Shown here: one piece after another, positions 13,595 through 24,533 of the stretch
How positions within the stretch are numbered: the first letter of the stretch is position 1
Layout of the letters: every line of letters starts with the position of its first letter
Assembly (NCBI RefSeq): GCF_020921035.1
Contig: NC_063152.1
Location: 28,767,903-28,831,902, forward strand
Direction: 5' to 3'
Source: Rhodamnia argentea
Taxonomy: Eukaryota > Streptophyta > Magnoliopsida > Myrtales > Myrtaceae
DNA length: 64,000 nucleotides
The notes under the pieces: generated by a model
Database searches by the model: none
What the model saw: the letters and a program-made list of their open reading frames with translations, nothing else
Told to the model about the DNA's origin: nothing
Made by a program: the position numbers and the translations under genes

Positions 13595-13770
13595 CTGTCA
13601 ACCCTTCGAGTGCCAGACGAACAGAATCAATGGTGGAGGAGCTGAAGCTCAGAATCGCGTGATCTATGGGTATTGGAGTTGCTGTAGTGCTGATGATCCC
13701 AGAGCTTCGAGCTGTTTGATTTCTGAAACTACCAGTCTTCGTTCTCTCTGGGTTTCGCCTAGTTTGGGGC
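13595..13770 (-). other. Probable non-coding 5' exon of the DUF7642-type gene
   Basis: On the minus strand a GC-richer stretch without any ATG ends in a good donor, TTGACAG|GTGAAG, at 13595. It lies upstream of the coding start at 12106 with no other gene between. The start coordinate is approximate. An intron of about 1.5 kb, with no sign of coding, would join it to the coding exon. Confidence 0.5.
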
Positions 13771-14554
13771 CCCCCTCGTATTTAGATTAAACTCGAAAGT
13801 TTTCGACTTTTTTTTTTTTTTCATATCACTCCTCGCACTTTTTAAATTTCAGGAATAGCCCTTGCAGTGCTCTATTTTCTGTCGTTCGCTATTCTTCTTG
13901 GGTATGAAATTGTAAGATTGTTGCGATAATAATGACTCCATGACATTATGTCTATGGAGAAACAAATTAACGATGAAAATAGCACTACTAATCTTTTTTG
14001 TACCTGATATTTCAAATTGAATAATATCAACCCTTCATTATAATATGTTTTATAATATAGCTCTTACCATATTTCTTCCCGCAACATATGTAATTACATT
14101 GCAGCCACGATGCTATATATTAGCGCTACTAATTTATGAAAGATCCTTATATATACATTCAACGTGCATAACATTGTGCGACTAATTTTTATCAGCTAAT
14201 TATGTTTAAAGATATCCCTTCTAAAGAATAATTCAAAAGAAATGTGTATTAAAAAAATTATTTCGTGAAACAGAGGATTTCTATTATGTCAATACAAATA
14301 GATTGCCTGTTGTTAGGAGTGCTAAGTTTAAAAGTTCATACCCTAATAAAAAAAAGGTGCGTTGTTGAGGAAATTGCGACATGCGCCCAAATTAAAGAAC
14401 ACACTAATAAATAATGATTAATACCATGAAAAACTTCAACCTGGAACATTTGTGACAAATTTATCTCAATTTTTTTTAAATCACGAAAAACCCCAAACTG
14501 GTACTACTATGACAAATTTACCCTAAACTATTTTTTTGACCATAAAAAACCTTA

Positions 14555-15549
14555 GGGAAAAATCCAAAAAAGGGCCCGAAGTCTTCAGATTTTCTCAAAT
14601 AAGGGCCCCAAGTGAACATTGTTTCAAAAAAGGGCCCGAAGTCCTCATATTTTTTCAAATAAGGGCCCCAAGTGAACATTGTTTCAAATAAGGGCTTAAA
14701 ATGACTATAAAATTTCAAAAAAGGGCCTGATTTAAGGGCATTTTAGTCTTTTTACTTATTTAATTTTTTTCTTTTTTATTATTTTATTTGTTATCTGTTT
14801 TATCACCGAAAAAAAAAAAAAAAAACGTCAACGGGACCTTCACGGGCGGGAGGGCGGCCCTCCCGCCTCGTGGCCGCCCCCCACCGCCGGAGGGCGGTGG
14901 CAAAAGCTTGGCGGGGTCGCCGGCGCCTCGGCGCGCGCCGCGACCCCGCCGGGTCGAGGCGAGGGCCTCGGCCCTCTCCGGATCACGGGTGAGGGTCGGC
15001 GGTCCCGCCCGGATCGGGATCGCCGGCGTCGCCGCCCGGACCGGGTCGAGGTCGCCTGGTCAAGGCGACCCCCACCACCGACGGGCGACGGCCGGCGGTC
15101 CCCGATCCGGGCGGGACCGCCGGCCCTCAGATCCGGAGAGGGCCCGACCCTCTCCGGTTTTGGCGAGGGCCAGAGGCCCTCGCCTCGACCGGCGGGGTCG
15201 CCGGGGTCGCCGGCGACCCCACCGGCCTTCTCCCCGCCCAGGCCCCCCACCGGCGGTGGCCGCGACCACGGGCGGGAGGGCGCCCTCCCGCTTGTGAAGG
15301 TTTTTTTGTTTTTTTTTGTTTTTTTTATTTACATAAATCAGGAAAAAGAGAAAAAATGAATAAAAAAATTAAAATGTGAAATGATGAAAACGCCCTTCGG
15401 GCCGGACCCTTTTTTGAAACATTATGATCACTTCGGGCCCTTAATTGAAACATATTATGTCACTTTGAGCCCTTATTTGAAGCATAGTTCACTTGGGGCC
15501 CTTATTTGAGAAAATCTGAAGACTTCAGGCCCTTTTTTGGATTTTTCCC
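14555..15549. mobile_element. Non-autonomous Mutator-like foldback element, 995 bp
   Basis: Terminal inverted repeats begin GGGAAAAATCCAAAAAAGGG; the first 62 bases of the left end and of the reverse-complemented right end differ at one position that I can see. A perfect 9-bp direct repeat, AAAACCTTA, flanks the element (14546-14554 and 15550-15558), the target size typical of Mutator-like elements. Inside the termini, further copies of the 'AAATAAGGGCCCCAAGTGAAC' type word follow, then A/T runs, then a very GC-rich core that is itself inverted. No transposase is encoded; the long GC-rich frames on both strands are consequences of composition. It sits inside an older repeat, so it is the younger insertion. 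Confidence 0.85.
14828..15297. repeat. GC-rich palindromic core of the Mutator-like element
   Basis: About 470 bp made almost only of G and C words such as GGCGAGGGC, GGTCGCCGG and GGGCGGGAGGGCG. GTCGAGGCGAGGGCCTC at about 14953 recurs inverted at about 15172-15188, and GGGCGGGAGGGCG near the left edge recurs at the right edge, so the core folds on itself. CpG is very frequent compared with the flanking AT-rich DNA. Confidence 0.8.
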
Positions 15550-15949
15550 AAAACCTTAAAGCGATATATACGTGACAAATTTATCCTAAATCAATTTTTT
15601 TAGCTACAAAAAATCTCAAATTAATACATTTGAGACAAAACTTTCTTCTGTTAAATTGAGTTAATATCACAAAAAACCTAAATTGATGCATATGTGACAA
15701 ATGGAGGGTAAAAACCCCAAACTAGTATACCTATGAACCGCCACATGTTATTCAACTCAGGAATTTGATGGTTGGATTTAGGAAAAAATAACAGAGGGTA
15801 AATTTGTCAAAGTGTGCAAGTTTGGAGTAAATTTGTTACAAGCGTACCAATTTAGGATTTTTTGTGATTAAAAAAATAGTTTGGGGTAAATTTGTCACAT
15901 GTATATTGGTTCGGGATTTTTCATGATATTAACCCTAAACCAAATAGTT

Positions 15950-16600
15950 ACACTGAGAAAAAGTTATAAGATCCTATCTAAAGATAAATATTCTAGAGTC
16001 TATGGATGATAGTATGAAATTAAGATACCTCAATATTTTGTAATTGAAGTAGGGAATTCACATTTATTTCAATCAATTGCAAGGTTAAAAAACTTATTGA
16101 TAATACACAATTCCAATAAATTAGTACAGAGCACTTGAATAAGTGACCGACTGAAACATGTGATAGAAATAGAAACAAGTGGTAGAAATGAAAATATGGG
16201 AGGATAAAAAATGAAATTTATGAAACTCTGACTAATTTTCATATTTATGTAAAGGAATTTTGTAATCTTTAACATATTCACACTTCGATTGTAAATGCAC
16301 ATTTAATATTTGGAAATACATAAAATCTTGTCATGTTATTTATGGTCAACTTAATATATTGTGTTTCAAAGGAAAGCCAATTTTTTTTTAAGAAGGTTAA
16401 AAGGAACGAGGAAAATTGCTGGTTGGTAAGAAATGATTAAACCAATTTTCCTTATTTTCAAACCTAATAGAAAGAATTTTTTTTGTCCAAAATAGAAAGA
16501 AAATGTTCACGTGCTGATTTTTGGACGACTCCTCCATCTGATCACACTTTGGTGGACCCGGACACAGAGGCGGACGCTCGTAATCCAATGAATCCTATTG
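15950..16600. other. Intergenic, AT-rich, nothing recognised
   Basis: Low-GC spacer between the nested element and the DGD2 leader; short frames without recognisable content. The last 100 bases probably belong to the DGD2 promoter. Confidence 0.5.
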
Positions 16601-16739
16601 GCTATCCCTCGCTTAACTAACTAAACGACGTCGCACTGTTCGCTGCGACGATCAAATTCTCCAATCGCCCTCGAGGCAGCGAACACAGGAGGAGGAGAAA
16701 TTTCAGAGAGCATCGTATCGTATCAATGCATTGAACTAC

Positions 16740-16858
16740 CCCGTCTTCTCTCCCCTTCGCTCTCTCTCTCTCTCTCTCTCTAACCCTCTCTCTCCCCGTG
16801 AACTTCACGCAAATCCTCGTATCCTGATTCTCTCGTCCAATCGACGTTCCAATTGAAG
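16740..16858 (+). other. Probable non-coding 5' exon of DGD2
   Basis: A (CT)n tract (16760-16781) and a GC-richer stretch end in the donor AATTGAAG|GTAAAAG at 16858. Nothing coding lies between this point and the DGD2 ATG at 18130, so a leader intron of about 1.2 kb is likely; leader introns and CT tracts are common in plant genes. The transcription start and the acceptor are not determined. Confidence 0.5.
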
Positions 16859-18129
16859 GTAAAAGAATCTTTTAGATTTCTCGCTTATGCCGACGCCTGA
16901 TCCTACCGTTGCTTCCTCGTATGCATTTCGCGATTTCGTGGAGCTTCCGTGTTAGGTTTCCTGTCCATTTCTCCGTTGAGTTTTTCGATGTGACGATCTC
17001 TGCGAGGCTGTATATATTGCGTTTCTGTGTCCATGCGTGTTGGGTCGTGTTTCGTTTGCAAGGATCATTACGTGCTTGTTATCGCTCTTTGATTGTTACG
17101 TGCACGTAATCTGTCCTCTTCAGGCCTGAGGTTTCTAAACACGGACGTGCTTGTCTTCTTACCATGCAGGACATTTGGAGAGTTTTTTTTGTAAGATCAA
17201 TTTTAGATCAACCATGGTTAACCTCACTTTTCATCATCCGTCAAGGGATAGATAGATATTTTACTCTAAGCGAATTCTCTGGCTTTCTTGATATTAGCTG
17301 GGCGCTAGACGAGGAGAAGCACAGGATGCATGAACTCAGTTTGTCACGCGAGGTATCCGCTGCAGTTAAGAAGTAGGATGACAGAACAATTCCCATTTTG
17401 TGGTTGAGCAGTTTTAAATAAGCTTTCTTTGGAAGGTGGACTAGAATTAGCAAATGGGAACCATGCTGGTGAGCTTGCACATGTGCTTTCTAATGCTGTT
17501 TTAGATAGAGGAATCATTTTTGTTATTGGATTGCCCTCTCTTAGCCTTATGGGAGATAGTTGATGTATAGGTGATTAAAGCTCTAATTTTCTTTTTTTTT
17601 GGGTTTAAAATCTTCCAAAGAAGTATCTTAGATGTTTCTTTGTTTAGGTTGCTGTGGTTTCTTTGCTCGTGCATATATTCCATGGTAAGCTCAGAATTAA
17701 CTAATTCAGGTTCTAGGTCATGAGTACTATTGATTGCTATTGTTTGCTTTTAATTAAGAGCTTCAGTAGTTGGTTTTTATCTAAGAAAGACTTAAGTTGA
17801 TCTAGGGAGCCATTGTTTAGTTAAATTAGTTTTGTTGAGGACTTGTAGCAGGATTAGTCTCCCTGCATTTGTCCGATATAAGTGAGAAAAGGAAACAGTT
17901 GAAAAGTACTAAAATACAAAGGGCGTGTTTATCAAATATGAAATTGAGAGACTGGCACTTTTGTTGCAGTATTGACTTTTCTTCAATGTTTTCTTCAGCC
18001 ATTTATATCAGATATGCAAGTTTCTCATCCTTCATGCGAGTGATGATATTCATTTGTACTATGGTTGGAGGTGACAGGCGTATGGCAGTTATAGCTATCT
18101 GTTAAAGCGGTAGCCCGTGATTGAAAACA

Positions 18130-21100
18130 ATGGATAGAAAACAACACATTGCAATTTTCACGACCGCAAGCCTACCATGGATGACTGGTACAGCTGTCAA
18201 CCCTCTTTTCCGTGCTGCATATCTCTCAAAAGATGGAGAGAGAAATATCACTTTGGTGATTCCTTGGTTATCGTCAAATGATCAAGGATTAGTATATCCT
18301 AGTAATATCATGTTCAGGTCTCCTTCAGAACAAGAAATGTATGTCCGTCAGTGGCTTGAAGAAAGAACAGGCTTTAAATTTGCTTTCAGCATACGGTTTT
18401 ACCCTGGAAAGGTACTCTTAGTTTCCAAATTAGATGTGTTAATCATTACGCACGGTGTTAACTTTTTTGTTCTGCATCTACAGTGAGAAAAACAGTTAAA
18501 TACAATACTTGTACCACTGAATGATCAGTCTTCAACTGTTCCTCGTCTGGAAGAGAGTATAACCCTATGACAGTTGCATGATCATTGAGAATTGTCATTT
18601 CAGAATTGCCATTCTTAACCGGTTGTAAGTGCATGCATCTTTTACCAGTTATTTTCGACCACTTAATGGTCTATGGCATGATTATTCTACTAATTGTAAG
18701 CTTATTTTTTCCTCTGTAGTTAAAAATCTGGTATTCGTTTCTTCAGTATAGGTATAATCTAGGATCACATTAGCTTTAACAGATTCATGTGACGGATAGT
18801 CCATGGGCTATTATACATGTATTCTTGTAGGCATACTGTGGAAGCTTGTCTTTTTTGGTATTTGGTTACTGAAAATTTCTTCTATATGTAAGAAAATATC
18901 ATCTACAACTTTCTCAAGAATAAATGTGAATGCTCGGTATCGACTATACTGCAGTTTTCCAGAGATAAAAGGAGCATTCTTCCTGTTGGAGATATTGTGG
19001 AACTCATCTCCGATGAAGAGGCAGATGTTGCCGTCCTGGAGGAACCAGAACACCTAACATGGTATCATCATGGGAAAAGATGGAAAACTAAGTTTCGCCT
19101 TGTTATTGGAGTTATTCACACAAATTACTTGGAATATGTGAAGAGAGAGAAGAATGGTCGTTTGCAAGCATTTCTTCTTAAACACGTAAATAGCTGGGTT
19201 GTCGGCATATATTGTCATAAGGTATTGTCTTCTAGCTTTCCATTTCCTTTTTTGTTGAGAGAAATGGTTACTGTAGTAACACTGATTGCATCGGTGTACC
19301 TAGTCTTACACAGTAGCGTACTCTTGATGGTTTACATTTTTAATGGAGTATGATATTGGTCAATTCTGGAACTACACATGCACTGTTTGGTTTGATAACC
19401 TTGGAGGCTGTGAAATGAAAAACCGGTTGGTAGCTCTTTAGGCTATCTGGGTGTAAGCTCATGACATTTAGAATTGAGTGCATCCTATATGCCCTGTTTG
19501 TCCAGAGCGGTACCTCTTGAAGGTGATTATATTCAATGGGGCTATCTCACATGGTCATGCCGAGAGTTTATCTAGGCAAAAGGTGAACTGCTCAACTGGG
19601 ATACATGAACTCATAATAAATGGTAGGCCTTTGATGCAGTCTTCTGACCTAGAGTTGGTAAGGGATCGGTCAGAGAAGAGCATTCTACTTTGTAGAAGCA
19701 TGTGGAGATTCTTTGGTCTTAGAAATGCCGACCACAATCTCATACTAAAAAGTTTGAAGGATTGAGCACCTTTAGGGCGCTTTCTAAGCATACTTTCATG
19801 AAGTGTTTGATTTACAATGTGTCGATTGTACATAATGCAGAAAAAGTCAATGCATTGAACTTTGCAGGTTTCCTTGTTTGATTGCTTGATAAGTGCTCGA
19901 ACAGCCCCCTTTGACAAACTGCATATGCTAAAATTTATCGCTCGACTTGGGCTTGTTGTAATTATAAGAGGCAAAAGAGTGTCGATATCTTTTCTGTGAA
20001 TTATTTAGGGGTCACCCCTTTCTGTACAAACAATTCATGGATGACCCAGTCTCTCCTGGGTTGCAGAGGAGGTTTCAAAAAGGAGGGGATTGTCTGTCAA
20101 ATTTCACTGGGGGTACAGGGGCACTGGTGAACTTACTCAAGAAAGATATACTTTGCGGATGCTATCGGCCATCTCTAGGGCTTATTAAAGCGATGATCAA
20201 CACCTTTGTTCAGTTCCTACGTGTTATCAGATTCTTTTTTGTCGAGCCTTTTTTTTCAATCACTTCCCATGAATTCTTGAGGTGTGTACATCTGAATCTT
20301 TGAATGATGTCCGTTTGGTGCTGAATATTCTTGATTGTCAAACGGGGAATGACTAATCAATTTGATCATGAAGATGCTGCATTGCTGTATTTGCAGCCCT
20401 TAATCTTCAATTTCTCTCTGTTCGTGAATGTCTGTCGGTCCTGAAATTTCCAGATAGCAGTGGCTGTTAGTAGTTTATGAGTGTGAATGCATTGTGTTTG
20501 CTTCTCCTCCTCTTTAGGTGGGCACTTGATGTTTGGATGGATGTTTTATGTTGGATTTGGGATACACAGCAAAAGATGAAGCCAAATGCAATAGATTTAT
20601 GTAGCCTAGCCTGAGCGATATGCGAACATTTACTCGATATTATTGTATAAGTTTTTTTTTGGACGATAGTTATTGTATTAGTTGAGAGAGCAGTGTTTTG
20701 TTATTATTTTTTTGTTTAATCCTACTTTTCTTCTATCAAAAGTAAGTTGTTTACAAAAAACCGTGGTGGAAACCTGCTGATTCTGGGACTATGGCTATTG
20801 TCCAACACTTGCACTTAATGAGGTTTCACTTGGGGGATTGGACTGCAGGTTATCAGATTATCCGGTGCCACTCAGGATTATCCCAATTCTATCATCTGCA
20901 ATGTCCATGGAGTTAATCCCAAGTTCCTTGAGATTGGCCAGAAAAAGATGGAGCAGCAGCAAAATGAAGACAAAGCCTTTAGCAAAGGTGCTTACTATAT
21001 TGGCAAGATGATTTGGAGCAAAGGCTACAAGGAGCTACTTAAACTCCTTGGTGATCACCAGGAAGAATTGACTGGGTTTGAGATTGACTTGTATGGGAAT

Positions 21101-22407
21101 GGAGAGGATTCTGATCAAGTTAGGAAAGCTGCAGAGAAGTTGGCACTAGCAATCAGAGTTAACCCAGGGCGTGACCATGCTGATCCCTTGTTCCATGAGT
21201 AAGTTGTCACAATTTTGCAGCTTTAAATACCTGGAAAACAGCTGTTAGACATCCTTAATCGGAGGTTTCTTTTATGAGGCTCCCTATCAACCAAAAAGTT
21301 GGTGAAACTAATAACTATACAAAACACTGAATGCATCTTATCAACAATGAGTTCACAGAATATCAGTCCTATAAAGTAACTTAATTCCTTGTAAATCCTT
21401 AATGCTAGACCATGAACGGTAACCGAATTTCCCATCATGCTTTATTGTACTTCACAAACTAATTACTGTACAAAACAATGAATGCATCGTATCACAGTTT
21501 GTTTTTACAGAATATCAGTCATATCTCATGATACAATTTCTTGTATGTTCTTCACGAGACAATGATGGGAAACCGGATTTTCCATCTTGCTTTCTTGTAC
21601 TTTACCCTTTTTTCCTCTCTTTCACGCATGCATGATGACCAAGTCATTTTCTTTCTTAAATGATATTAGTTTTGAGTAATACTCTCCATGCGATAAGTAG
21701 GTTGAAGTATGATTTTTCTAAAGAACTTTTGTCGAGTAAGATGGTTAAATTATCTTTCAGTAAATAGGCGATCTTGTCATTGGTAAGTGAATATTGAATC
21801 TAGCTATTTCACATCTACTTGTATCCTGATTGATCTGGAAACCAAAGAAATGCATGGTCAAGTACAAACTCACCGAGTTCCTTTTCTATCATCCAGTTAT
21901 AAGGTGTTCCTGAATCCAAGCACCACTGATGTAGTCTGTACAACCACAGCTGAAGCACTCGCAATGGGGAAATTGGTTGTCTGTGCGAATCACATATCAA
22001 ATGACTTCTTTAAGCAGTTTCCAAATTGCCGGACATATGACGATGGCGAAGGATTCGTGGATGCCACTAAAAGGGCACTGAGTGAAGAGCCCGCCCAGAT
22101 GACCGATGATCTAAGCTACGCATTGTCGTGGGAGGCCGCCACGGAACGGTTTCTGAAGGCTGCTCAGTTGGATCAGGCATCTACAACTAAATTGTCCAGA
22201 ACTGCTTCCGACAACTTCATGTCCACTTCACTGAATCTAAAGAGGAGATGGGAAGATGCATCTGCATATGTGCACTACGTTGCTTCCGGGTATGAAATGT
22301 CACGACGAGCGTTTGGTGCTATTCCTGGTAGCCTCCAGCCAGATGAAGAGTTGTGTAAGGATCTTGGGATGCCTACGCCTCCTGGAAAGAGAGGCTCACG
22401 AAGTTGA
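18130..22407 (+). CDS. DGD2: Digalactosyldiacylglycerol synthase 2 (DGD2)
   Basis: Galactosyltransferase that adds a second galactose from UDP-galactose to MGDG, giving DGDG; in Arabidopsis DGD2 acts at the plastid outer envelope and is induced by phosphate starvation. Exons 18130-18411, 18955-19221, 20849-21198 and 21897-22407 join in frame to 469 aa, close to the Arabidopsis length. It starts directly with the GT4-type domain (HIAIFTTASLPWMTGTAVNP) and lacks the long N-terminal extension of DGD1, which separates the paralogues. Other family signatures: EEPEHLTWYHHG, SWVVGIYCHK, GAYYIGKMIWSKGYKELL, and the nucleotide-sugar region STTDVVCTTTAEALAMGK at residues 308-325 with its conserved glutamate. 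A long upstream frame begins with TTG three codons earlier, so the ATG at 18130 is the start. Poly(A) signal AATAAA at 22477. Confidence 0.97.
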
Positions 22408-22690
22408 TATGGTGAATACTAGGATGAAACTCGGAAAAGTTTCTTTGTACTGGCTACTATGGAATTCTTTACTATCAATAAAATCGGTTTAGGGGTGTAA
22501 ATAATGCCAAAAGCATGTTGTAGGAGCTCTTCATTCTATATGATTCCTAATCAAATTTCTGTCATTCTGATTCTTCTGTCTTGCATTTGCCATGATACTC
22601 AATTTCCTTATTTCTCGGCTGATAAGACTTACGAGCAAAACTGTTATATGACTGATAACATTGATATAAAACTATTAAAACCACATAATT

Positions 22691-23020
22691 CTCCAAAAAG
22701 TTCCAAACTTATTGTATGGTAACTAATTCAGTCCTAAATCCTTCAATCGTGTCATTTTAGTCTTGAACCTTTTGACGATCTGCCAATTAGTCATAAATTT
22801 TTCAATTATACCAATTTAGTCTTAAACCTATCAAGTGGATAATTGTGTGAAATGATTATATTGAAAATTTTTCAGAAGATTGAGGATTAAACTGGCACAA
22901 TTGAAAGATATAGAACTAAATTGACAAATCGTCAAAAGGTTGAGAATTAAATTGACACAATTAAGAGATTTATAATCAAATTGGCTGCCATATAATAGGT
23001 TTAAGATTATTTGGACAGCA
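22691..23020. mobile_element. Inverted-repeat (MITE-like) element, about 330 bp
   Basis: Left 'AAACTTATTGTATGGTAACTA' region and the reverse complement of the right 'AAACCTATTATATGGCAGCCA' region pair. Both arms repeat a phrase of about 34 bp of the form 'taaacctttcaattgtgccaatttagtc'. Boundaries approximate, no coding capacity, no clean target duplication. Confidence 0.55.
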
Positions 23021-23775
23021 TATAAAAACTTCCCATGCTATATCCCCATGACCTACCTGAGAATTTTCTGGCTGCCCTCTCTTTTTCTCGATATCAAGAG
23101 ATTATTTTATACAGCTTTTTCCCCCAATAACTCGAGTTGTGAACGGGAATGCTACGCCTTTTATAATTGTTCACAAGCTTGGGGACTCCCATGTCAGTGG
23201 CGTACTGGGGTCAAGACCGGTTCCGACGTTTGACCGTTTGTTGCTAGTGATCAAAAGATTTGCAAACTTTGTGCATCAAGAAATCAAAGGAGAAATTGGA
23301 ATAGTTTAAAAATGAAGTAAAAGATGGATAAAGGGTCAGCCTCTATGATTGCAGTCAGACTAAATTGTCATTCATGATTGTAATTAGAGCCATACTTGAA
23401 GTTTATTACATATATTTGATATATTGGAGTTTTGCAAAAATAAAAATTGTATTGCGCTACAACTTCTCCCTTTCTTCTCCTAGAATGATCTCTTCCGATT
23501 AGGATTTTGTTGTTGGTTCGGTAGAGTGATATGGCTCAAGTATGCTCTCCACTTACCATTAAAGTATAACATGTGGATTAGAAAATTTGAAACTTAAAAG
23601 TCCAGCTTTTCGGAGCAAGGTAGAGAAATAAAGAGACATCCCCTGAAAAGATGGCAAGTGTGCCTTATAATTGGGGATAGCATACCTATTTCAACCCTGT
23701 TTCTGAAACCATGTCTTTATCAAGAAATCACGGTGGTGAATCTAGCATGCATTATCTATATTCGATATATGAGAG
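23021..23775. other. Intergenic between DGD2 and the MBD gene, nothing recognised
   Basis: AT-rich spacer with short frames only. No RNA gene or recognisable protein seen. Confidence 0.5.
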
Positions 23776-23779
23776 TTTT

Positions 23780-24195
23780 TTTACTACGAAAAACTCAAAA
23801 TTGATATATATATATATATATATGATAAATTTACCTCAATTTATTTATTTTTATCATAAATTTTTTTTTAAATTGATACACCTGCGATAAATTTATCCTA
23901 TATTAATTTTCGTTAAATTGGATTAATATGACGAAAAACCCTAAACCGATACATTTGTGACAAATAGAGAGTAAAAAGGTCTAAATTGATATACTCGTCA
24001 ATTGTCATGTGTCATTTAACTCATTAATTTGATGGTAAATTCTAACGAAAGTTAATGGAGAGTAAATTTGTTACAAATATAATAGATTGGAATAAATTTG
24101 TCATAAATATATTAATTTAAAATTTTTTATGGTAAAAAAATGATTTAGAATAAATTTACCACACGTATATCCGTTTGTGATTTTCCGGTGATATG
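23780..24195. mobile_element. Second copy of the 'gtgacaaattta' inverted-repeat family
   Basis: About 415 bp: 'tactacgaaaaactcaaaattgata' at the left and an inverted equivalent at the right, with repeats of 'tgataaattta' in between, and an embedded (TA)n run at 23803-23822. More diverged than the copy at 14418-15932. It lies immediately 5' of the possible first exon of the MBD gene. Confidence 0.55.
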
Positions 24196-24279
24196 GACCA
24201 TATCAGTAAACACTGTCGTGGCTTCAAATAACAGAATTCTGCTAATGTACACCATTCTTCGAGTTTCCATTGTTTCTCA

Positions 24280-24533
24280 GAGAAAAGCTATTGCGGACTC
24301 TCTTATGGCAACCGATGCAAGTGGGAAAGAAAAAGGTGGCCCTATCCCTATGATTGCGTTCGACGGCCACGCACTGTGCGTCACCGAAGACGATTTTGGC
24401 GAATCTGATCAAGCAAGCGGAGTTCGCGAGCGCAATGGAATTCGATATCTGCTCCCTAATGATGCTCGAGCTCTTCCTTCCCGCTGCCATTCTTGGACCT
24501 TGGGAGACGAAAATGAGGTCTCCGGCGCGACTG
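24280..24533 (+). other. Possible upstream exon (5' UTR of the MBD gene, or unknown gene)
   Basis: A GC-richer island of exon-like composition that ends at a good donor, GCGACT|GTACGT. Open frames exist on both strands but none matches a family I know. The frame starting at an ATG at 24436 could splice to 25046-25203 (acceptor CTGCAG|TGAAAT, donor ACCAG|GTGTC), giving an unrecognised peptide. More simply this is the non-coding first exon of the MBD gene whose ATG is at 27061. Neither alternative is proven. Confidence 0.3.

Larger units (their letters stand above)
14418..15932. mobile_element. Inverted-repeat element ('gtgacaaattta' family), split by an insertion
   Basis: Left end TTAATACCATGAAAAAC and the reverse complement of the right end TTAATATCATGAAAAAT are inverted copies. 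The arms repeat a phrase of about 60-70 bp containing 'tgacaaattta.cc.aaactattttttt.a.cataaaaaa.cc'. Removing the 995-bp insertion at 14555-15549 leaves an element of about 0.5 kb. Related copies lie at about 8425-8625 and 23780-24195. No coding capacity; target duplication not clear. Confidence 0.7.

Noticed and set aside
13482-13790. 102-codon plus-strand frame
   Set aside because: Overlaps the non-coding 5' exon and promoter of the leftward DUF7642-type gene; no recognisable domain.
14788-15297. Long Gly/Pro/Arg-rich reading frames on both strands
   Set aside because: They lie in the GC-rich palindromic core of a transposable element; lack of stops follows from composition.
24242-24490. 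Minus-strand 82-codon frame in the island upstream of the MBD gene
   Set aside because: No recognisable family, no supporting splice structure on that strand, and the plus strand has a better donor.
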